A DNA stretch of 63,064 bases from Ruminococcus sp. (GCA_017475555.1 JAFVFL010000018.1:1-63064), one strand, 5' to 3'; shown: positions 17,775 through 27,108, counted from the stretch's first letter. The notes: generated by a model not told the origin, from the letters alone. Numbers and translations are program-made.

Positions 17775-18992
17775 ATGTCACTGAACGATACTCCCTCCGG
17801 CGAGAGGGTACACATCGGCTTCTTCGGCAGAAGAAATGCCGGAAAATCAAGCCTTGTCAACGCCGTAACAGGTCAGGAGCTTTCGGTAGTCTCCGACGTT
17901 CTGGGCACTACCACCGACCCCGTGCGGAAGGCTATGGAGCTTTTGCCGCTCGGCCCGGTCGAGATGATCGACACTCCCGGCTTTGACGATACAGGAAGCC
18001 TCGGTGAGCTGAGAGTAAAGAAGACCCTACAGATACTTGCAAATACCGATATCGCCGTACTCGTGATACCTGCTGACGAGGATATAGCCGGGTGCGACAC
18101 CGAGCTTAAAGAGCTTTTCGTGCAGAAGGGCATACCCTATATCACCGTCCGCAGCCGTGCAGACCTTGCACCGGAGCTGGATACCGGCGAGCTTAAAGTA
18201 TCCGTCAGCGACAGCGGCAGCATTCATCAGCTGAAGGAGCGGCTTGCGGCTATGGCTAAGGATACCGGGAACAAACGGCGTATCATAGGCGATATTCTGT
18301 CACCCGGCGAGGTCGCCGTGCTCGTTACGCCGATAGATTCCTCCGCACCAAAGGGCAGAATGATACTCCCCCAGCAGCAGACCCTGCGGGATATCCTCGA
18401 TTCCGATGCAATTGCGGTAGTTACCAGGGAGCTTCAGCTTGAACAGTCCCTGAGCCGCCTTTCAGCACCTCCGGCAATGGTCATAACCGACAGTCAGGCG
18501 TTCAGAATGGTGAGCCGTATCGTCCCGGAGGACGTACCGCTGACATCATTCTCTATCCTCATGGCAAGGTACAAGGGCTTCCTCGAACCGGCTGTACGTG
18601 GTGCAGCGGCGATAAATACTCTCTCGGACGGCGATACAGTCCTTATATCCGAGGGCTGCACCCACCACAGGCAATGCGGCGATATAGGCAGCGTAAAGCT
18701 CCCGGCACTTCTTGCTAAGACTACCGGTAAACGCCTGAATATCGAGCTTTCCTCCGGCAGAGACTTCCCGGAGAGCCTTGACGGGATATCGCTTGTGATA
18801 CACTGCGGCGGCTGTATGCTCAATGAGCGTGAGGTGATGAGCCGCTGCCGCCGGGCACAGTCTCAGGGCGTTCCGTTCACCAACTACGGCATAGCCCTTG
18901 CCTCTATGAACGGCATTCTCCGGCGGAGCCTGTCGCTCTTTCCGGAGCTGCTTGCTCTTCTCCCGGAGGACAATGACAATACAGCCGGCTGA
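17775..18992 (+). CDS. hydF: [FeFe]-hydrogenase maturation GTPase HydF
   Basis: Scaffold that assembles the 2Fe subcluster of the H-cluster with HydE and HydG and delivers it to the hydrogenase. The 405-residue protein has an N-terminal GTPase domain: GRRNAGKSSLVNAV (P-loop, about residues 13-26), GTTTDPV (switch I), DTPGFDD (G3). A dimerisation domain follows, and then the cluster-binding domain with EGCTHHRQCGDIG and IHCGGCML, which give the Cys and His ligands. HydE, HydG and the hydrogenase are not in the window. The presence of hydF implies hydrogen production from ferredoxin. Confidence 0.95.
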   Translation: MSLNDTPSGERVHIGFFGRRNAGKSSLVNAVTGQELSVVSDVLGTTTDPVRKAMELLPLGPVEMIDTPGFDDTGSLGELRVKKTLQILANTDIAVLVIPADEDIAGCDTELKELFVQKGIPYITVRSRADLAPELDTGELKVSVSDSGSIHQLKERLAAMAKDTGNKRRIIGDILSPGEVAVLVTPIDSSAPKGRMILPQQQTLRDILDSDAIAVVTRELQLEQSLSRLSAPPAMVITDSQAFRMVSRIVPEDVPLTSFSILMARYKGFLEPAVRGAAAINTLSDGDTVLISEGCTHHRQCGDIGSVKLPALLAKTTGKRLNIELSSGRDFPESLDGISLVIHCGGCMLNEREVMSRCRRAQSQGVPFTNYGIALASMNGILRRSLSLFPELLALLPEDNDNTAG

Positions 18993-19024
18993 CGTAAAGC
19001 TAACGAAAGGTCACTTTTTCCCAC

Positions 19025-20848
19025 ATGAAGAATTTTTTTAAATCGGCAGGGGCATTCGTAAAGGCAATGCCGCACGTTTTCCTGTTCGAGCTGATGATGA
19101 GACTGCTCCTGCTTGCGGTCGGTGCTCCTGCGGTCATGCTCCTCATACAGCTGACGATGAAGGCGGCGGGGATAAAATACCTCTCCGATGAGCATATCCT
19201 TTCCTACCTTGCAAGTCCCGGAACTATCGCCGCTTTGCTGCTCCTGCTGCTCGTTATCGGCGTGTTCTCGTTCGTTGAGCTGACCGCTCTCGCCGGGTGC
19301 TTTGCGTGTGCGATGAATAAGGAAAGGCTCCACCTCGGCGGAATGCTCCGGACAGGCTTCCGGACGCTGAAAAAAGCCCTACGGGGCAGCGGTATCTTCA
19401 GCTTCCTGCTGTTCATGCTGTATATGCCCCTCGCCCAGTTCACCCTGTCCGCCGGTGTTTTCACAGCTCCCCTCATGCCCATGCTGCGGACTGTCTTTCG
19501 CTCGCTCAGTACAGTCTCGCTTGTAATAGTGTATTTCCTGCTGCAAATACTTTTCGTGACGATGATAGTCAGCCGCTGCTATTCGCTGCACTATCTTGTG
19601 CTGACGGAGCGGAGATTCCGGGACTGCTCGGCTCAGAGCAAGAAGCTTATCGGCGGAAATAAGCTGAAAACCGGGCTTTATCTGCTCCTGTGGCTTTTGT
19701 TCATGAGTGCGGCTGCTGCGGTCATAACGTTTGCCGTCAGCTTTATCGTGGTGCTGTGCATAAAGGGCTTTTCAAGTCCGGGCAGAGCGTTCAGGGCATC
19801 TCTCAAGGTCATGCGCTATGCGTGGCAGATATTCACCGTGGTCGCTTCATTTCTCTCCGCACCGACAATCATGTGCTGGCTGACCGGCAGCTTCTATGCG
19901 TCAGTACCCGCTGAGGAAAAGCTGACACTTCCCGACAGGGAGGGCAGCCGCATGAAAAAGCCGGTAAAGGCTGTCCTGATAACGTCTGTACTTGCGGCGG
20001 CGGTGCTGCTCAACCTCTCCTACATCAAGGCATTGTACAAGGGCAACACCAGCCTCAGCTCCATTATGATAACTCCGACCCAGATAACCGCACACAGGGG
20101 CTTCTCCAACGCCGCACCGGAAAATACCGCATATGCCTTTGAAGCGGCTCTCAGCAGCGGTGCGGACTATATCGAGCTTGACGTTCAGCTCACGGCTGAT
20201 GAACAGCTTGTGGTATTCCATGATGAAAAGCTTGACCGGACTACCGACGGCACGGGCAGGCTTGGCAGCTACACCTATGATGAGCTGCAAAAGCTCTCCG
20301 CCGGCAGCTGGTTCGGCGACGGCACGACCTTTGCGGACGCTAAGATAATGCTTCTCTCGGATGTTTTGGAGCTTGTCGGAGACGATATATTGCTGAATAT
20401 CGAGATAAAGGACATCGGCGACACGACACTGACGACTGATAAGACGGTCGCTCTGATAGAGGAGTACGACATCACGGATTCGTGCTACGTCACATCATTC
20501 TCATACCCGGCACTGCGGCGTGTGAAGTCGCTCAACAGCGATATAAAGACCGGGCTTATCACAAATACCGGTGCTATCGCAATATTCTCCCAGCTGAAAT
20601 ACATCGACGCACTGAGCATGAATTATCTTTTCGTCAACCAGTCCGTGATAAACAACGCTCACCAGAACGGCAAAAAGGTATTCGTCTGGACTGTTGACCG
20701 ACCGGCGTATATCCGCCAGATGATGACCCTCGGTGCAGACAATATCATCACCAACCGTCCCGATAAAGCTGCCGATATTATCTATTCGGACTCAATCAGC
20801 GATAAAGTCCTCTCCCTCCTCCGCCTTCTTTTCGGTAATCAGTACTGA
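19025..20848 (+). CDS. Membrane-fused glycerophosphodiester phosphodiesterase
   Basis: A 607-residue two-part protein. Residues 1-335 form a membrane domain of about eight helices, as found in GDPD proteins of Gram-positives. Residues about 355-600 form a GDPD TIM barrel with ITAHRGFSNAAPENT (catalytic His-Arg and Glu), YIELDVQLTAD (metal-binding Glu-Asp) and VVFHDEKLDRTTDG (second catalytic His). It hydrolyses glycerophosphodiesters to glycerol 3-phosphate and an alcohol, and here the active domain probably faces outside, where it may act on teichoic acid or lipid head groups. The start is ATG 19025 with GAAAGGTCAC 13 nt upstream, rather far. It is 32 bp after hydF. Confidence 0.88.
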   Translation: MKNFFKSAGAFVKAMPHVFLFELMMRLLLLAVGAPAVMLLIQLTMKAAGIKYLSDEHILSYLASPGTIAALLLLLLVIGVFSFVELTALAGCFACAMNKERLHLGGMLRTGFRTLKKALRGSGIFSFLLFMLYMPLAQFTLSAGVFTAPLMPMLRTVFRSLSTVSLVIVYFLLQILFVTMIVSRCYSLHYLVLTERRFRDCSAQSKKLIGGNKLKTGLYLLLWLLFMSAAAAVITFAVSFIVVLCIKGFSSPGRAFRASLKVMRYAWQIFTVVASFLSAPTIMCWLTGSFYASVPAEEKLTLPDREGSRMKKPVKAVLITSVLAAAVLLNLSYIKALYKGNTSLSSIMITPTQITAHRGFSNAAPENTAYAFEAALSSGADYIELDVQLTADEQLVVFHDEKLDRTTDGTGRLGSYTYDELQKLSAGSWFGDGTTFADAKIMLLSDVLELVGDDILLNIEIKDIGDTTLTTDKTVALIEEYDITDSCYVTSFSYPALRRVKSLNSDIKTGLITNTGAIAIFSQLKYIDALSMNYLFVNQSVINNAHQNGKKVFVWTVDRPAYIRQMMTLGADNIITNRPDKAADIIYSDSISDKVLSLLRLLFGNQY

Positions 20849-20898
20849 TAAGCTCCGCTTTCAGCCGGCTCAGGCTCAGGAGATCCATATGTATTAAC

Positions 20899-20930
20899 GG
20901 GGGCAGCCTTTCATCAGAAAGACTGCCCCC
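20899..20930. terminator. Terminator between convergent GDPD and ABC-F genes
   Basis: GGGGGCAG and CTGCCCCC pair, with a further CTTTC/GAAAG segment inside and an ATCA loop. It lies between convergent genes and could act on both strands. Confidence 0.7.
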
Positions 20931-20974
20931 GAACAGTATACATAGAAAAGAATACAGAGAAAGGGTATCATTTA

Positions 20975-22912
20975 TCACTCAGTATCCAGCTCGATCATTT
21001 TCTCAAGGCACTGGTCAATGAGACTGCGGAGCTGCTCCATTCTCTGACATTTCTCGTTCATCAGCTCATAGTTGGAGAATACCTCCTCGTGGGTTATCTC
21101 CTCAGCGAGGATATCGAGCTGCCTTTGCAGGTCGTCCGACTCATTTTCAAGGCGTTTCAGCTCATTCCGGCGGGCTGCGTCGGCACTTCTCTGCTGCTTG
21201 GTGCGGTAGACCTTTTCGGACTTTTCCTTAGCCGCAGCCGCAGCCCTCTGCTGCTTTTCAAGCTCCGCTGCGTGCCGCTGCTGAGACTGCTCCTCACGCA
21301 GCACGTCCATATATTTCCCGAAGCCGTATGGGTGCTCACGCATTCCGTCCGGGGTAAGCTCAATGAGCCTGTCAGCGATACGTGACAGCAGATATCTGTC
21401 GTGCGAGACGAATATCACAGTACCGGTGTACTCCGCCAAAGCCTCCTCTATCGCCTCCTTTGACATGAGGTCGAGGTGGTTCGTAGGCTCGTCCATGATG
21501 AGGACATTTCCGTGCTCCTGCATCATTATCGCAAAGCATAGCTTCGCCCTTTCGCCGCCGCTGATGACACCGACCTCCTTGAACACATTTTCGCCTGTTA
21601 TCCGTACCTGTGCGAGAAGGCTGCGGACTTCGAGGTCAGAAAGTGACGGATACCGGCTGTGAAGCTCCTCCATGACAGTAAGCTCTCTGTTGAGCCCGGC
21701 ACTTTCCTGGTCGAAATACGATATCCTGATATTGCTGTTCCAGCGGACAACGCCCTTATGCGGCAGCTTTTCCTGGATTATTTTCAGCAGCGTGGACTTT
21801 CCGATACCGTTGTCGCCGATAATGCCGACCTTTTCGCCCCGGCGTACCTCAAAGCTCAGCCCGTCCATGAGGGTCTTATGCTGCACTCCGCTGCCTACGG
21901 ACAGGTCGATATTCTTTACCTTGAGCACCTCCTCCGGCGGCTCGACAGCATAGGTGAAATGTATTTTTGAAGCCCTTGTGTCGTGTACCGGTCTTTCGAT
22001 ACGCTCTATCTTTTCAAGCTGCTTTCTGCGGCTCTGAGCCATTTTCGTAGTTGAAGCACGGACGAGATTTTTTGCTACGTACTCCTCCATTTTCGCTATC
22101 TGCTTCTGCTGCTGCTCGTATTCCTTTTCCTGCCGGATATCGTTTTCCTCTCTCTGGCGGACGAAGTCGGTATAGCTTCCCCTGTACCGGCGGAGAGTGC
22201 CACGCTCTATCTCGCATATTGATGTACAGAGCCGGTCGAGGAAGTATCTGTCGTGTGATACGATGAGGACGGCTCCCCGGTAGCTGCGGAGGTAATCCTC
22301 AAGCCACATTACTGTCCGGAAGTCAAGGTGGTTCGTCGGCTCGTCGAGTATGAGCAGATTCGGCTCTTCGAGGAGCAGCTTAGAGATACACAGACGGGTC
22401 TTTTCGCCGCCGCTGAACCCGGAGACCGTGCGGTAAAGCTCGTCACCGGAAAAGCCCATGCCGCTGAGGACAGTGCGTATCTTAACGTCGGTATTGTAGC
22501 CGTCGTTGGCTTCGACCCATGAGGAGAGCTGCTGGTACTCATCAGCTGCACTTGTATCGCCGAGCTCTATTTCAAGCTCTATCTCACGCAGCCGTCCGAT
22601 TGCGTTGTGGAGCGGAGCAAAGACGCTGTTCATTTCCTCCATGACAGTCTTTTCGGAGTCAAGCCCCCCCATTTGTTCGAGGTAGCCGATAGTGGTCTTT
22701 GAGGAGAGGGAAACAACGCCGTCTCTGCCCTCCTGTCCGGTAAGGCGGTCAGGCTCGATGACACCTGTGAGGATCTTCAGCAGGGTAGATTTTCCGCAGC
22801 CGTTGTTGCCGACAAGACCTATCCGGTCGTTGTCCTCAATGGTCAGACAGACGTTTTTCAGCACCTGGACGCCGTTGTAATATTTATTTATATTTGTCAG
22901 GCTTGCAAGCAT
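20975..22912 (-). CDS. ABC-F family ATPase
   Basis: A 645-residue protein with two ABC domains and no membrane part; such proteins bind the ribosome E site. Domain 1 has GNNGCGKST (about residues 36-44), SGGEKTRL and LLILDEPTNHLD; domain 2 has GDNGIGKST, ISGGERAKL and VLIMDEPTNHLD. The linker between the domains (about 240-310) is rich in charged helix, and a C-terminal coiled coil (about 545-640) follows, as in Uup/YdiF/YfmR-type members. It is more likely a housekeeping translation factor than an antibiotic-protection protein, but the sequence does not settle this. ATG 22912 is the only sensible start; the following codons ASLTNINKYY match the family. Confidence 0.9.
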   Translation of the reverse strand: MLASLTNINKYYNGVQVLKNVCLTIEDNDRIGLVGNNGCGKSTLLKILTGVIEPDRLTGQEGRDGVVSLSSKTTIGYLEQMGGLDSEKTVMEEMNSVFAPLHNAIGRLREIELEIELGDTSAADEYQQLSSWVEANDGYNTDVKIRTVLSGMGFSGDELYRTVSGFSGGEKTRLCISKLLLEEPNLLILDEPTNHLDFRTVMWLEDYLRSYRGAVLIVSHDRYFLDRLCTSICEIERGTLRRYRGSYTDFVRQREENDIRQEKEYEQQQKQIAKMEEYVAKNLVRASTTKMAQSRRKQLEKIERIERPVHDTRASKIHFTYAVEPPEEVLKVKNIDLSVGSGVQHKTLMDGLSFEVRRGEKVGIIGDNGIGKSTLLKIIQEKLPHKGVVRWNSNIRISYFDQESAGLNRELTVMEELHSRYPSLSDLEVRSLLAQVRITGENVFKEVGVISGGERAKLCFAIMMQEHGNVLIMDEPTNHLDLMSKEAIEEALAEYTGTVIFVSHDRYLLSRIADRLIELTPDGMREHPYGFGKYMDVLREEQSQQRHAAELEKQQRAAAAAKEKSEKVYRTKQQRSADAARRNELKRLENESDDLQRQLDILAEEITHEEVFSNYELMNEKCQRMEQLRSLIDQCLEKMIELDTE

Positions 22913-22941
22913 AATATCTTCCTTTATAGTTTGATAAAACT

Positions 22942-22971
22942 ATAATAGCACATTTTTATCCGTGTAGTCAA
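22942..22971 (-). promoter_or_regulatory. Promoter of ABC-F gene
   Basis: On the reverse strand TTGACT (22966-22971), an 18-bp spacer and TATTAT (22942-22947), about 30 bp before the start codon. Confidence 0.65.
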
Positions 22972-23021
22972 GAGAAACAGCAAAATCGGCGTGCAAATCA
23001 ATTTTTGAAGGGGTGCTGTCC

Positions 23022-23050
23022 TTGACAATATCACGATAATGCTATATAAT
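23022..23050 (+). promoter_or_regulatory. Consensus promoter of a membrane protein gene
   Basis: TTGACA at 23022-23027 and TATAAT at 23045-23050 with an exact 17-bp spacer. Confidence 0.85.
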
Positions 23051-23083
23051 TGAATCAAAGCTGGATCGGAGGTGAGGAAGATC

Positions 23084-24034
23084 ATGACAGAAATACCGGC
23101 GTGGCTGAAGTTTATCCGTACTGTCACCATTGTTATCTTTGTTTTTATCCTTACAGGGCTGGGGCTGATCCTGTTCTGGGGCTTGGGCGGCCCGGTAAAT
23201 TCAGGCAGCGAATTATTTGATGAATTATTCGGTATCGTGCTTGCTATGGGTGTGGTAATATTCGTCGGAGATGTGCTCACAAGCCCGGTGTTCCTTGCCT
23301 TTGTGGGCTTTTTTCTGCTTTCCAACGTCCTGTATCTGTACCTGAAAAGCAGCATAAAAAAGCATGGCTCGGCTGATATGACGCCGAAAAAGGCGGGCGT
23401 GATAATAGGGGCAGGTACAATAATATTCCTCGCTATCGGCATAATTTCCAGCTGGGGCAGTTTACTGGCTATGCCGGGTACATTCCGGGGGAAAAGGCTT
23501 ATCCGTCAGGCTGATGAGATACATTCCCTCAGCGAATCTCACCGCAGCTGGGGCGGCATATACGATATGGAAGATGTGGTGTTCCCGTCAGTCCTTATCG
23601 ACTACGACAGCCACCGTGTATCGTTTGTATACAGCGACCACGACGAGAACTACAACTGGAGCGACCATTACTGGAGCGTTAAGCTGAAAAGGACTGGTGC
23701 TGATGATGAGCTTTACCGCCATATCACGGAGGATTATTACATAGAAGCCGTGGTTGAGCTTGTATCGCCGGGAAAGCGGCTTGTGAGCTGCTATGATGAC
23801 AGTGAGCACAGGTTCTCGCAGGCAATGCTCCTTGAAATGGCTGACGGCACGTTTTACTGCCTTGACAGAGTACCCGAAGCGGCAAAGGGGGATTATTCTC
23901 AGGAATATTCGCTTTTCTGGTCGGATTACCGGTATCAGGAGGCGGAGCAGGCTGTGTGGGACGCTTATATCGAGAAGCAGATGGAGGAATATTATGAAGA
24001 GGCTGGTGAGGAGGCGTACCGCCCGGATATCTGA
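23084..24034 (+). CDS. Hypothetical membrane protein
   Basis: A 316-residue protein that I do not recognise. Three to four hydrophobic helices lie in the first 130 residues (about 8-32, 43-62, 65-84 and 104-124). The remaining 190 residues are polar, Tyr- and Asp-rich and probably soluble. The start at 23084 is placed by GGAGGTG 9 nt upstream; the GTG at 23072 lies within that site. It is a single gene behind a consensus promoter, so it is probably constitutive. The next promoter (for prfB) begins 34 bp after its stop codon. No catalytic motif is visible. Confidence 0.75.
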   Translation: MTEIPAWLKFIRTVTIVIFVFILTGLGLILFWGLGGPVNSGSELFDELFGIVLAMGVVIFVGDVLTSPVFLAFVGFFLLSNVLYLYLKSSIKKHGSADMTPKKAGVIIGAGTIIFLAIGIISSWGSLLAMPGTFRGKRLIRQADEIHSLSESHRSWGGIYDMEDVVFPSVLIDYDSHRVSFVYSDHDENYNWSDHYWSVKLKRTGADDELYRHITEDYYIEAVVELVSPGKRLVSCYDDSEHRFSQAMLLEMADGTFYCLDRVPEAAKGDYSQEYSLFWSDYRYQEAEQAVWDAYIEKQMEEYYEEAGEEAYRPDI

Positions 24035-24067
24035 GCGGTTTTTTGTGAAAATTCTTCCTCATGTGTG

Positions 24068-24096
24068 TTGATTTATTCAAAATAATGTGCTATAAT
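24068..24096 (+). promoter_or_regulatory. Promoter of prfB
   Basis: TTGATT at 24068-24073 and TATAAT at 24091-24096, 17 bp apart. The transcript would carry a leader of about 175 nt. Confidence 0.7.
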
Positions 24097-24161
24097 AATG
24101 ATGTATATAATAGTTGCCTCGCACATACGCACACTAAAGCTTGCTCCGTGCGGATCGGCAA

Positions 24162-24195
24162 ATAGCAAACGCCAAAAGATTTTGCCGTTTGCTAT
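24162..24195 (+). other. Long hairpin in the prfB leader
   Basis: ATAGCAAACG (24162-24171) pairs with CGTTTGCTAT (24186-24195). One mismatch further in, CAAA pairs with TTTG around AGAT. No T-run follows, so it is not a plain terminator. Confidence 0.6.
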
Positions 24196-24215
24196 AGCTT
24201 GAAAGGAATGATATA

Positions 24216-24227
24216 ATGGGTATCTGA
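24216..24227 (+). other. Possible three-codon leader ORF ending in UGA
   Basis: ATG GGT ATC TGA follows GAAAGGA (24201-24207) by 8 nt. A second mini-frame, ATG CTG TGA, lies at 24230-24238. Both stops are UGA followed by C. The same bases TATAAT (24212-24217) could instead be a -10 box with TTGCTA 17 bp upstream. Confidence 0.35.
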
Positions 24228-24277
24228 CAATGCTGTGACATGAGGAAAAACACAGCTTACAGAAAGGAAATAATAAC

Positions 24278-25399
24278 ATGATAATACTCGATGAACTCAG
24301 AGTTGAAATGACCGGCTACCGCAAGGAGATAGATGAGCTTGCGGACGTGCTGAATATAAAGGGAGCAAAGGAGCGTATCGCTCAGCTCAACGAGGAGACT
24401 GCCAGGGACGGCTTCTGGGACGACCTCGAAAATTCGCAGAAGGTGCTCCAGGAGACAAAGAGCCTTGAAAAGAAGATCGACGGCTTTAATAAGCTCAGCA
24501 GCAGCCTTGAGGACATAATCACCCTTATAGAGCTGTCTATCGAGGAGGACGATGAAAGCTCGATAGATGAGATAACCAGTGAGGCAGAGGCGTTCAAGAC
24601 AAAGCTTGAGGAGGAGAAGCTCTCCACACTCATGAACGGCGAGTATGACGGCTCGAATGCTATCCTCACGTTCCACGCAGGTGCGGGCGGTACTGAGGCA
24701 CAGGACTGGGCTGAAATGCTGTATCGTATGTACAACCGCTGGGCTGAGAGACATGATTACAAGGTCGAGCTGCTCGACTATCTTGACGGCGATGATGCCG
24801 GGCTTAAATCTGCTTCGATACTCATTCAGGGCGACAACGCATACGGCTATATGAAGTCGGAATCCGGTGTTCACAGGCTCGTCAGAGTTTCTCCGTTCGA
24901 TGCTTCCGGCAGGCGGCATACGTCCTTTGCGGCGATAGAGGTAATGCCGGAGATAGATGATTCTATCGAGGTGGATATCCGTCCGGAGGATATCGAAATG
25001 GAGGTATACCGTGCAAGCGGTGCAGGCGGACAGAAGGTCAACAAGACAAGCTCTGCGGTACGCCTTATCCATAAGCCGACCGGTATCGTTGTATCGTGTC
25101 AGACGCAGAGAAGCCAGTATCAGAACAAGGATTATGCAATGAAGATGCTCCGCTCGAAGCTCGTTGAGATAAAGGAGAGGGAGAACCTGGAAAAGATAGA
25201 GGATATCAAGGGGATACAGCGTGAGATAGCGTGGGGCTCGCAGATACGCTCGTATGTTTTCATGCCGTATACTCTTGTAAAGGATCATCGCACCTCGTTC
25301 GAGAACGGCAATATACAGGCGGTCATGGACGGCGATATAGATGGCTTTATCAACGCCTATCTGAAATCCCTTTCGCACGGAACGCTGGAGAATAAGTAA
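24278..25399 (+). CDS. prfB: Peptide chain release factor 2
   Basis: Ends translation at UGA and UAA codons. The 373-residue protein has the N-terminal helical domain, the stop-codon-reading SPFD tripeptide region typical of RF2 (SPF at about residue 208, in [12 protein letters not shown]), and the universal [17 protein letters not shown] block whose GGQ triggers peptide release (about 249-251). The whole gene is one frame: there is no internal UGA near codon 25, so the autoregulatory +1 frameshift found in many bacteria is absent. The start is preceded by GAAAGGAAATAATAAC. It stands alone, with its own promoter and terminator. Confidence 0.95.
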   Translation: MIILDELRVEMTGYRKEIDELADVLNIKGAKERIAQLNEETARDGFWDDLENSQKVLQETKSLEKKIDGFNKLSSSLEDIITLIELSIEEDDESSIDEITSEAEAFKTKLEEEKLSTLMNGEYDGSNAILTFHAGAGGTEAQDWAEMLYRMYNRWAERHDYKVELLDYLDGDDAGLKSASILIQGDNAYGYMKSESGVHRLVRVSPFDASGRRHTSFAAIEVMPEIDDSIEVDIRPEDIEMEVYRASGAGGQKVNKTSSAVRLIHKPTGIVVSCQTQRSQYQNKDYAMKMLRSKLVEIKERENLEKIEDIKGIQREIAWGSQIRSYVFMPYTLVKDHRTSFENGNIQAVMDGDIDGFINAYLKSLSHGTLENK

Positions 25400-25407
25400 T
25401 AGCAAAG

Positions 25408-25437
25408 CCGGGAGAAGTGAAGTTCTCCCGGTTTTTT
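25408..25437 (+). terminator. Terminator of prfB
   Basis: CCGGGAGAA pairs with TTCTCCCGG around GTGAAG and is followed by six T. Confidence 0.92.
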
Positions 25438-25471
25438 CATGGCTGGTATTTCCTGCACCAAAAAAGCAAAA

Positions 25472-25494
25472 AGCTATGCTTATTCAGCATAGCT
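25472..25494. other. Short hairpin between prfB and rpsT
   Basis: AGCTATGC pairs with GCATAGCT around TTATTCA. There is no T-run on either side and the function is unknown. The rest of 25440-25596 is AT-rich without a gene. Confidence 0.45.
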
Positions 25495-25596
25495 AAGAAA
25501 AATGAAATAAATATAGAAGGGGAATTGGGGGATTTCTTAATCCTCTTACATTATATCCAGCCTTCCTTAAAATAATCTTAAAGAAAAGAAAAATTT

Positions 25597-25639
25597 CAAA
25601 AAAATAAATCTCCTGCGGTGTCGTGAGTTCCGCAGGAGA
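25597..25639 (-). terminator. Terminator of rpsT
   Basis: On the reverse strand TCTCCTGCGG pairs with CCGCAGGAGA, followed by a T-rich run (25597-25608). It starts about 20 bp after the rpsT stop. Confidence 0.88.
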
Positions 25640-25657
25640 TAAAAGATCATCAGATCA

Positions 25658-25918
25658 TCAGTCAGCAGCATTGAGCTTCTTAGCGAGCTGAGACTTCTTT
25701 CTTGCAGCCTTATTCTTGTGCATAAGACCCTTTGAGCAAGCCTGGTCAACTCTCTTTATAGCAGCTCTGATAGCCTGCTCCTTGTCAGAAGCACCATTTT
25801 CAACAGCTGCATTAGCCTTCTTGAGAACAGTCTTGAGCTCTGATCTTCTTGCCTTGTTTGCAGCAGCCTTGGTAGCATTGACCTTGACTCTCTTCTTTGC
25901 GGATTTGATATTCGGCAT
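25658..25918 (-). CDS. rpsT: 30S ribosomal protein S20
   Basis: An 86-residue, Lys/Ala-rich helical protein that binds 16S rRNA early in 30S assembly. MPNIKSAKKRVKVN at the start and LMHKNKAARKKSQL near the end are the family's conserved blocks, and the length is normal. AGGAGG lies 10 nt before the ATG. The leader, from a promoter at 26052-26080, is about 125 nt and contains a GCTGTGC/GCACAGC hairpin (26005-26031), which could serve the translational feedback known for S20 in other bacteria. It is divergent from gpr. Confidence 0.96.
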   Translation of the reverse strand: MPNIKSAKKRVKVNATKAAANKARRSELKTVLKKANAAVENGASDKEQAIRAAIKRVDQACSKGLMHKNKAARKKSQLAKKLNAAD

Positions 25919-26051
25919 TTTCTTGCACCTCCTGAATACTGCGGGTCACGCCTGATATTCTGAATACCCGGCGATATTTTGCAGATAATAATAAGCACAG
26001 TGACGCTGTGCCGGAAGCTGCAACGCACAGCTCCCTACTGAGACAATCATA

Positions 26052-26080
26052 ATTATACCATTTTCCGCAGGATTTTGCAA
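26052..26080 (-). promoter_or_regulatory. Promoter of rpsT
   Basis: On the reverse strand TTGCAA (26075-26080), 17-bp spacer, TATAAT (26052-26057). Confidence 0.75.
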
Positions 26081-26148
26081 TAGGCAATTTAAAAGTAATC
26101 TGCCGGAATTTTGAGGTTGAAATAGAGCAAAATGCACAAGGAGGAAAT

Positions 26149-27015
26149 ATGAACAGCAACGGGATAAGGACTGACCTGGCACTCGAATGCTTTCCGGAGG
26201 ACGAGGGATATGAGCTGCCGGAGGGCGTGACGATGAGCCGCCGTGGAGAGGCTTTCCGCATAACGGAGATAGATATTGCGGACGACAGCTGCATGGAGAC
26301 GCTCGGCAAGGGAAAGGGGAGATATATCACGCTTGAGGGCGGGGAGCTGAGCCGTTTTTCGCCTGAATACAGCGATATGGCACAGGAGCTTGCCGGAGAG
26401 CTGGGGCAGCTTGTGCCGGAGGGGGATATCCTCGTCGCCGGGATAGGCAACAGCGACATAACCCCGGACGCAGTAGGGCCGCAGACTGCCGCACGGGTGC
26501 TTGCGACACGGCATTTGCAGAGCGAGCTTGCCGGTGAGGACATGGAGATATTCCGCTCGCTCCGAAGAGTATCGGTGCTTGCGGCAGGCGTGCTCGGACA
26601 GACCGGTATTGAGACTGCGGAGCTGCTGAGGACTGTTTGCGGAGAGCTCAGACCGGCGGCAGTGATTGCTGTGGACGCGCTTGCCTGCTCGGATATAAGC
26701 CGCTTAGGGACTGTGATACAGCTCTCGGATTCCGGTATATCGCCCGGCAGCGGAGTTGCGAACTCACGCCGGGAGCTTTCGGAGCGTACCCTCGGCGTGC
26801 CTGTCATAGCGGCAGGAGTTCCGACGGTTGCAGACCTGAGAACGATAGTACGCAGCTTCACCGGGCAGAGCGTAAGCTCAGAGGGGGCGGATATGATAGT
26901 TACTCCGAGGGATATCGACAGGCTTACGGAGAGGGCGTCGCAGCTTCTTGCGTTCGGGATAAACCTTGCCCTGCACCCGGCACTGAGCTTTGAGGACGTA
27001 AGAGGATTGTTCTGA
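26149..27015 (+). CDS. gpr: Spore germination protease GPR
   Basis: Aspartic-type protease (family M63/A25) that degrades small acid-soluble spore proteins when spores germinate. The 288-residue protein starts with RTDLALE, the self-cleavage region of the zymogen. It continues with the conserved blocks VAGIGNSDITPDAVGP (about residues 98-113), VLGQTGIE (about 148), VIAVDALACSDISRLG (about 170) and GVANSRRELS. AAGGAGG lies 5 nt before ATG 26149. A promoter for a sporulation sigma factor is expected, but none could be placed. A GerA-type operon follows after 93 bp, so both encode spore-germination functions. Confidence 0.95.
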   Translation: MNSNGIRTDLALECFPEDEGYELPEGVTMSRRGEAFRITEIDIADDSCMETLGKGKGRYITLEGGELSRFSPEYSDMAQELAGELGQLVPEGDILVAGIGNSDITPDAVGPQTAARVLATRHLQSELAGEDMEIFRSLRRVSVLAAGVLGQTGIETAELLRTVCGELRPAAVIAVDALACSDISRLGTVIQLSDSGISPGSGVANSRRELSERTLGVPVIAAGVPTVADLRTIVRSFTGQSVSSEGADMIVTPRDIDRLTERASQLLAFGINLALHPALSFEDVRGLF

Positions 27016-27042
27016 GCTGTGACCGGCGAACAGGCTTACAGC

Positions 27043-27071
27043 TGAATAATCCACGGATATCCGGCAATACT
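27043..27071 (+). promoter_or_regulatory. Candidate sigma-G-like promoter of the ger operon
   Basis: TGAATA (27043-27048), 16-bp spacer, CAATACT (27065-27071). This resembles forespore sigma factor sites but departs from them in the -10 element. It is 37 bp before the gerA-like start. Confidence 0.3.
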
Positions 27072-27108
27072 GAGCTAAGATAAAAATAAGAAAAAACGGA
27101 GGTGCGGT

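Noticed and set aside
24257..25405. 382-codon reverse frame opposite prfB
   Set aside because: It is the antisense shadow of prfB, which has clear family motifs. The composition (Leu/Arg/Tyr) is that of an antisense frame.
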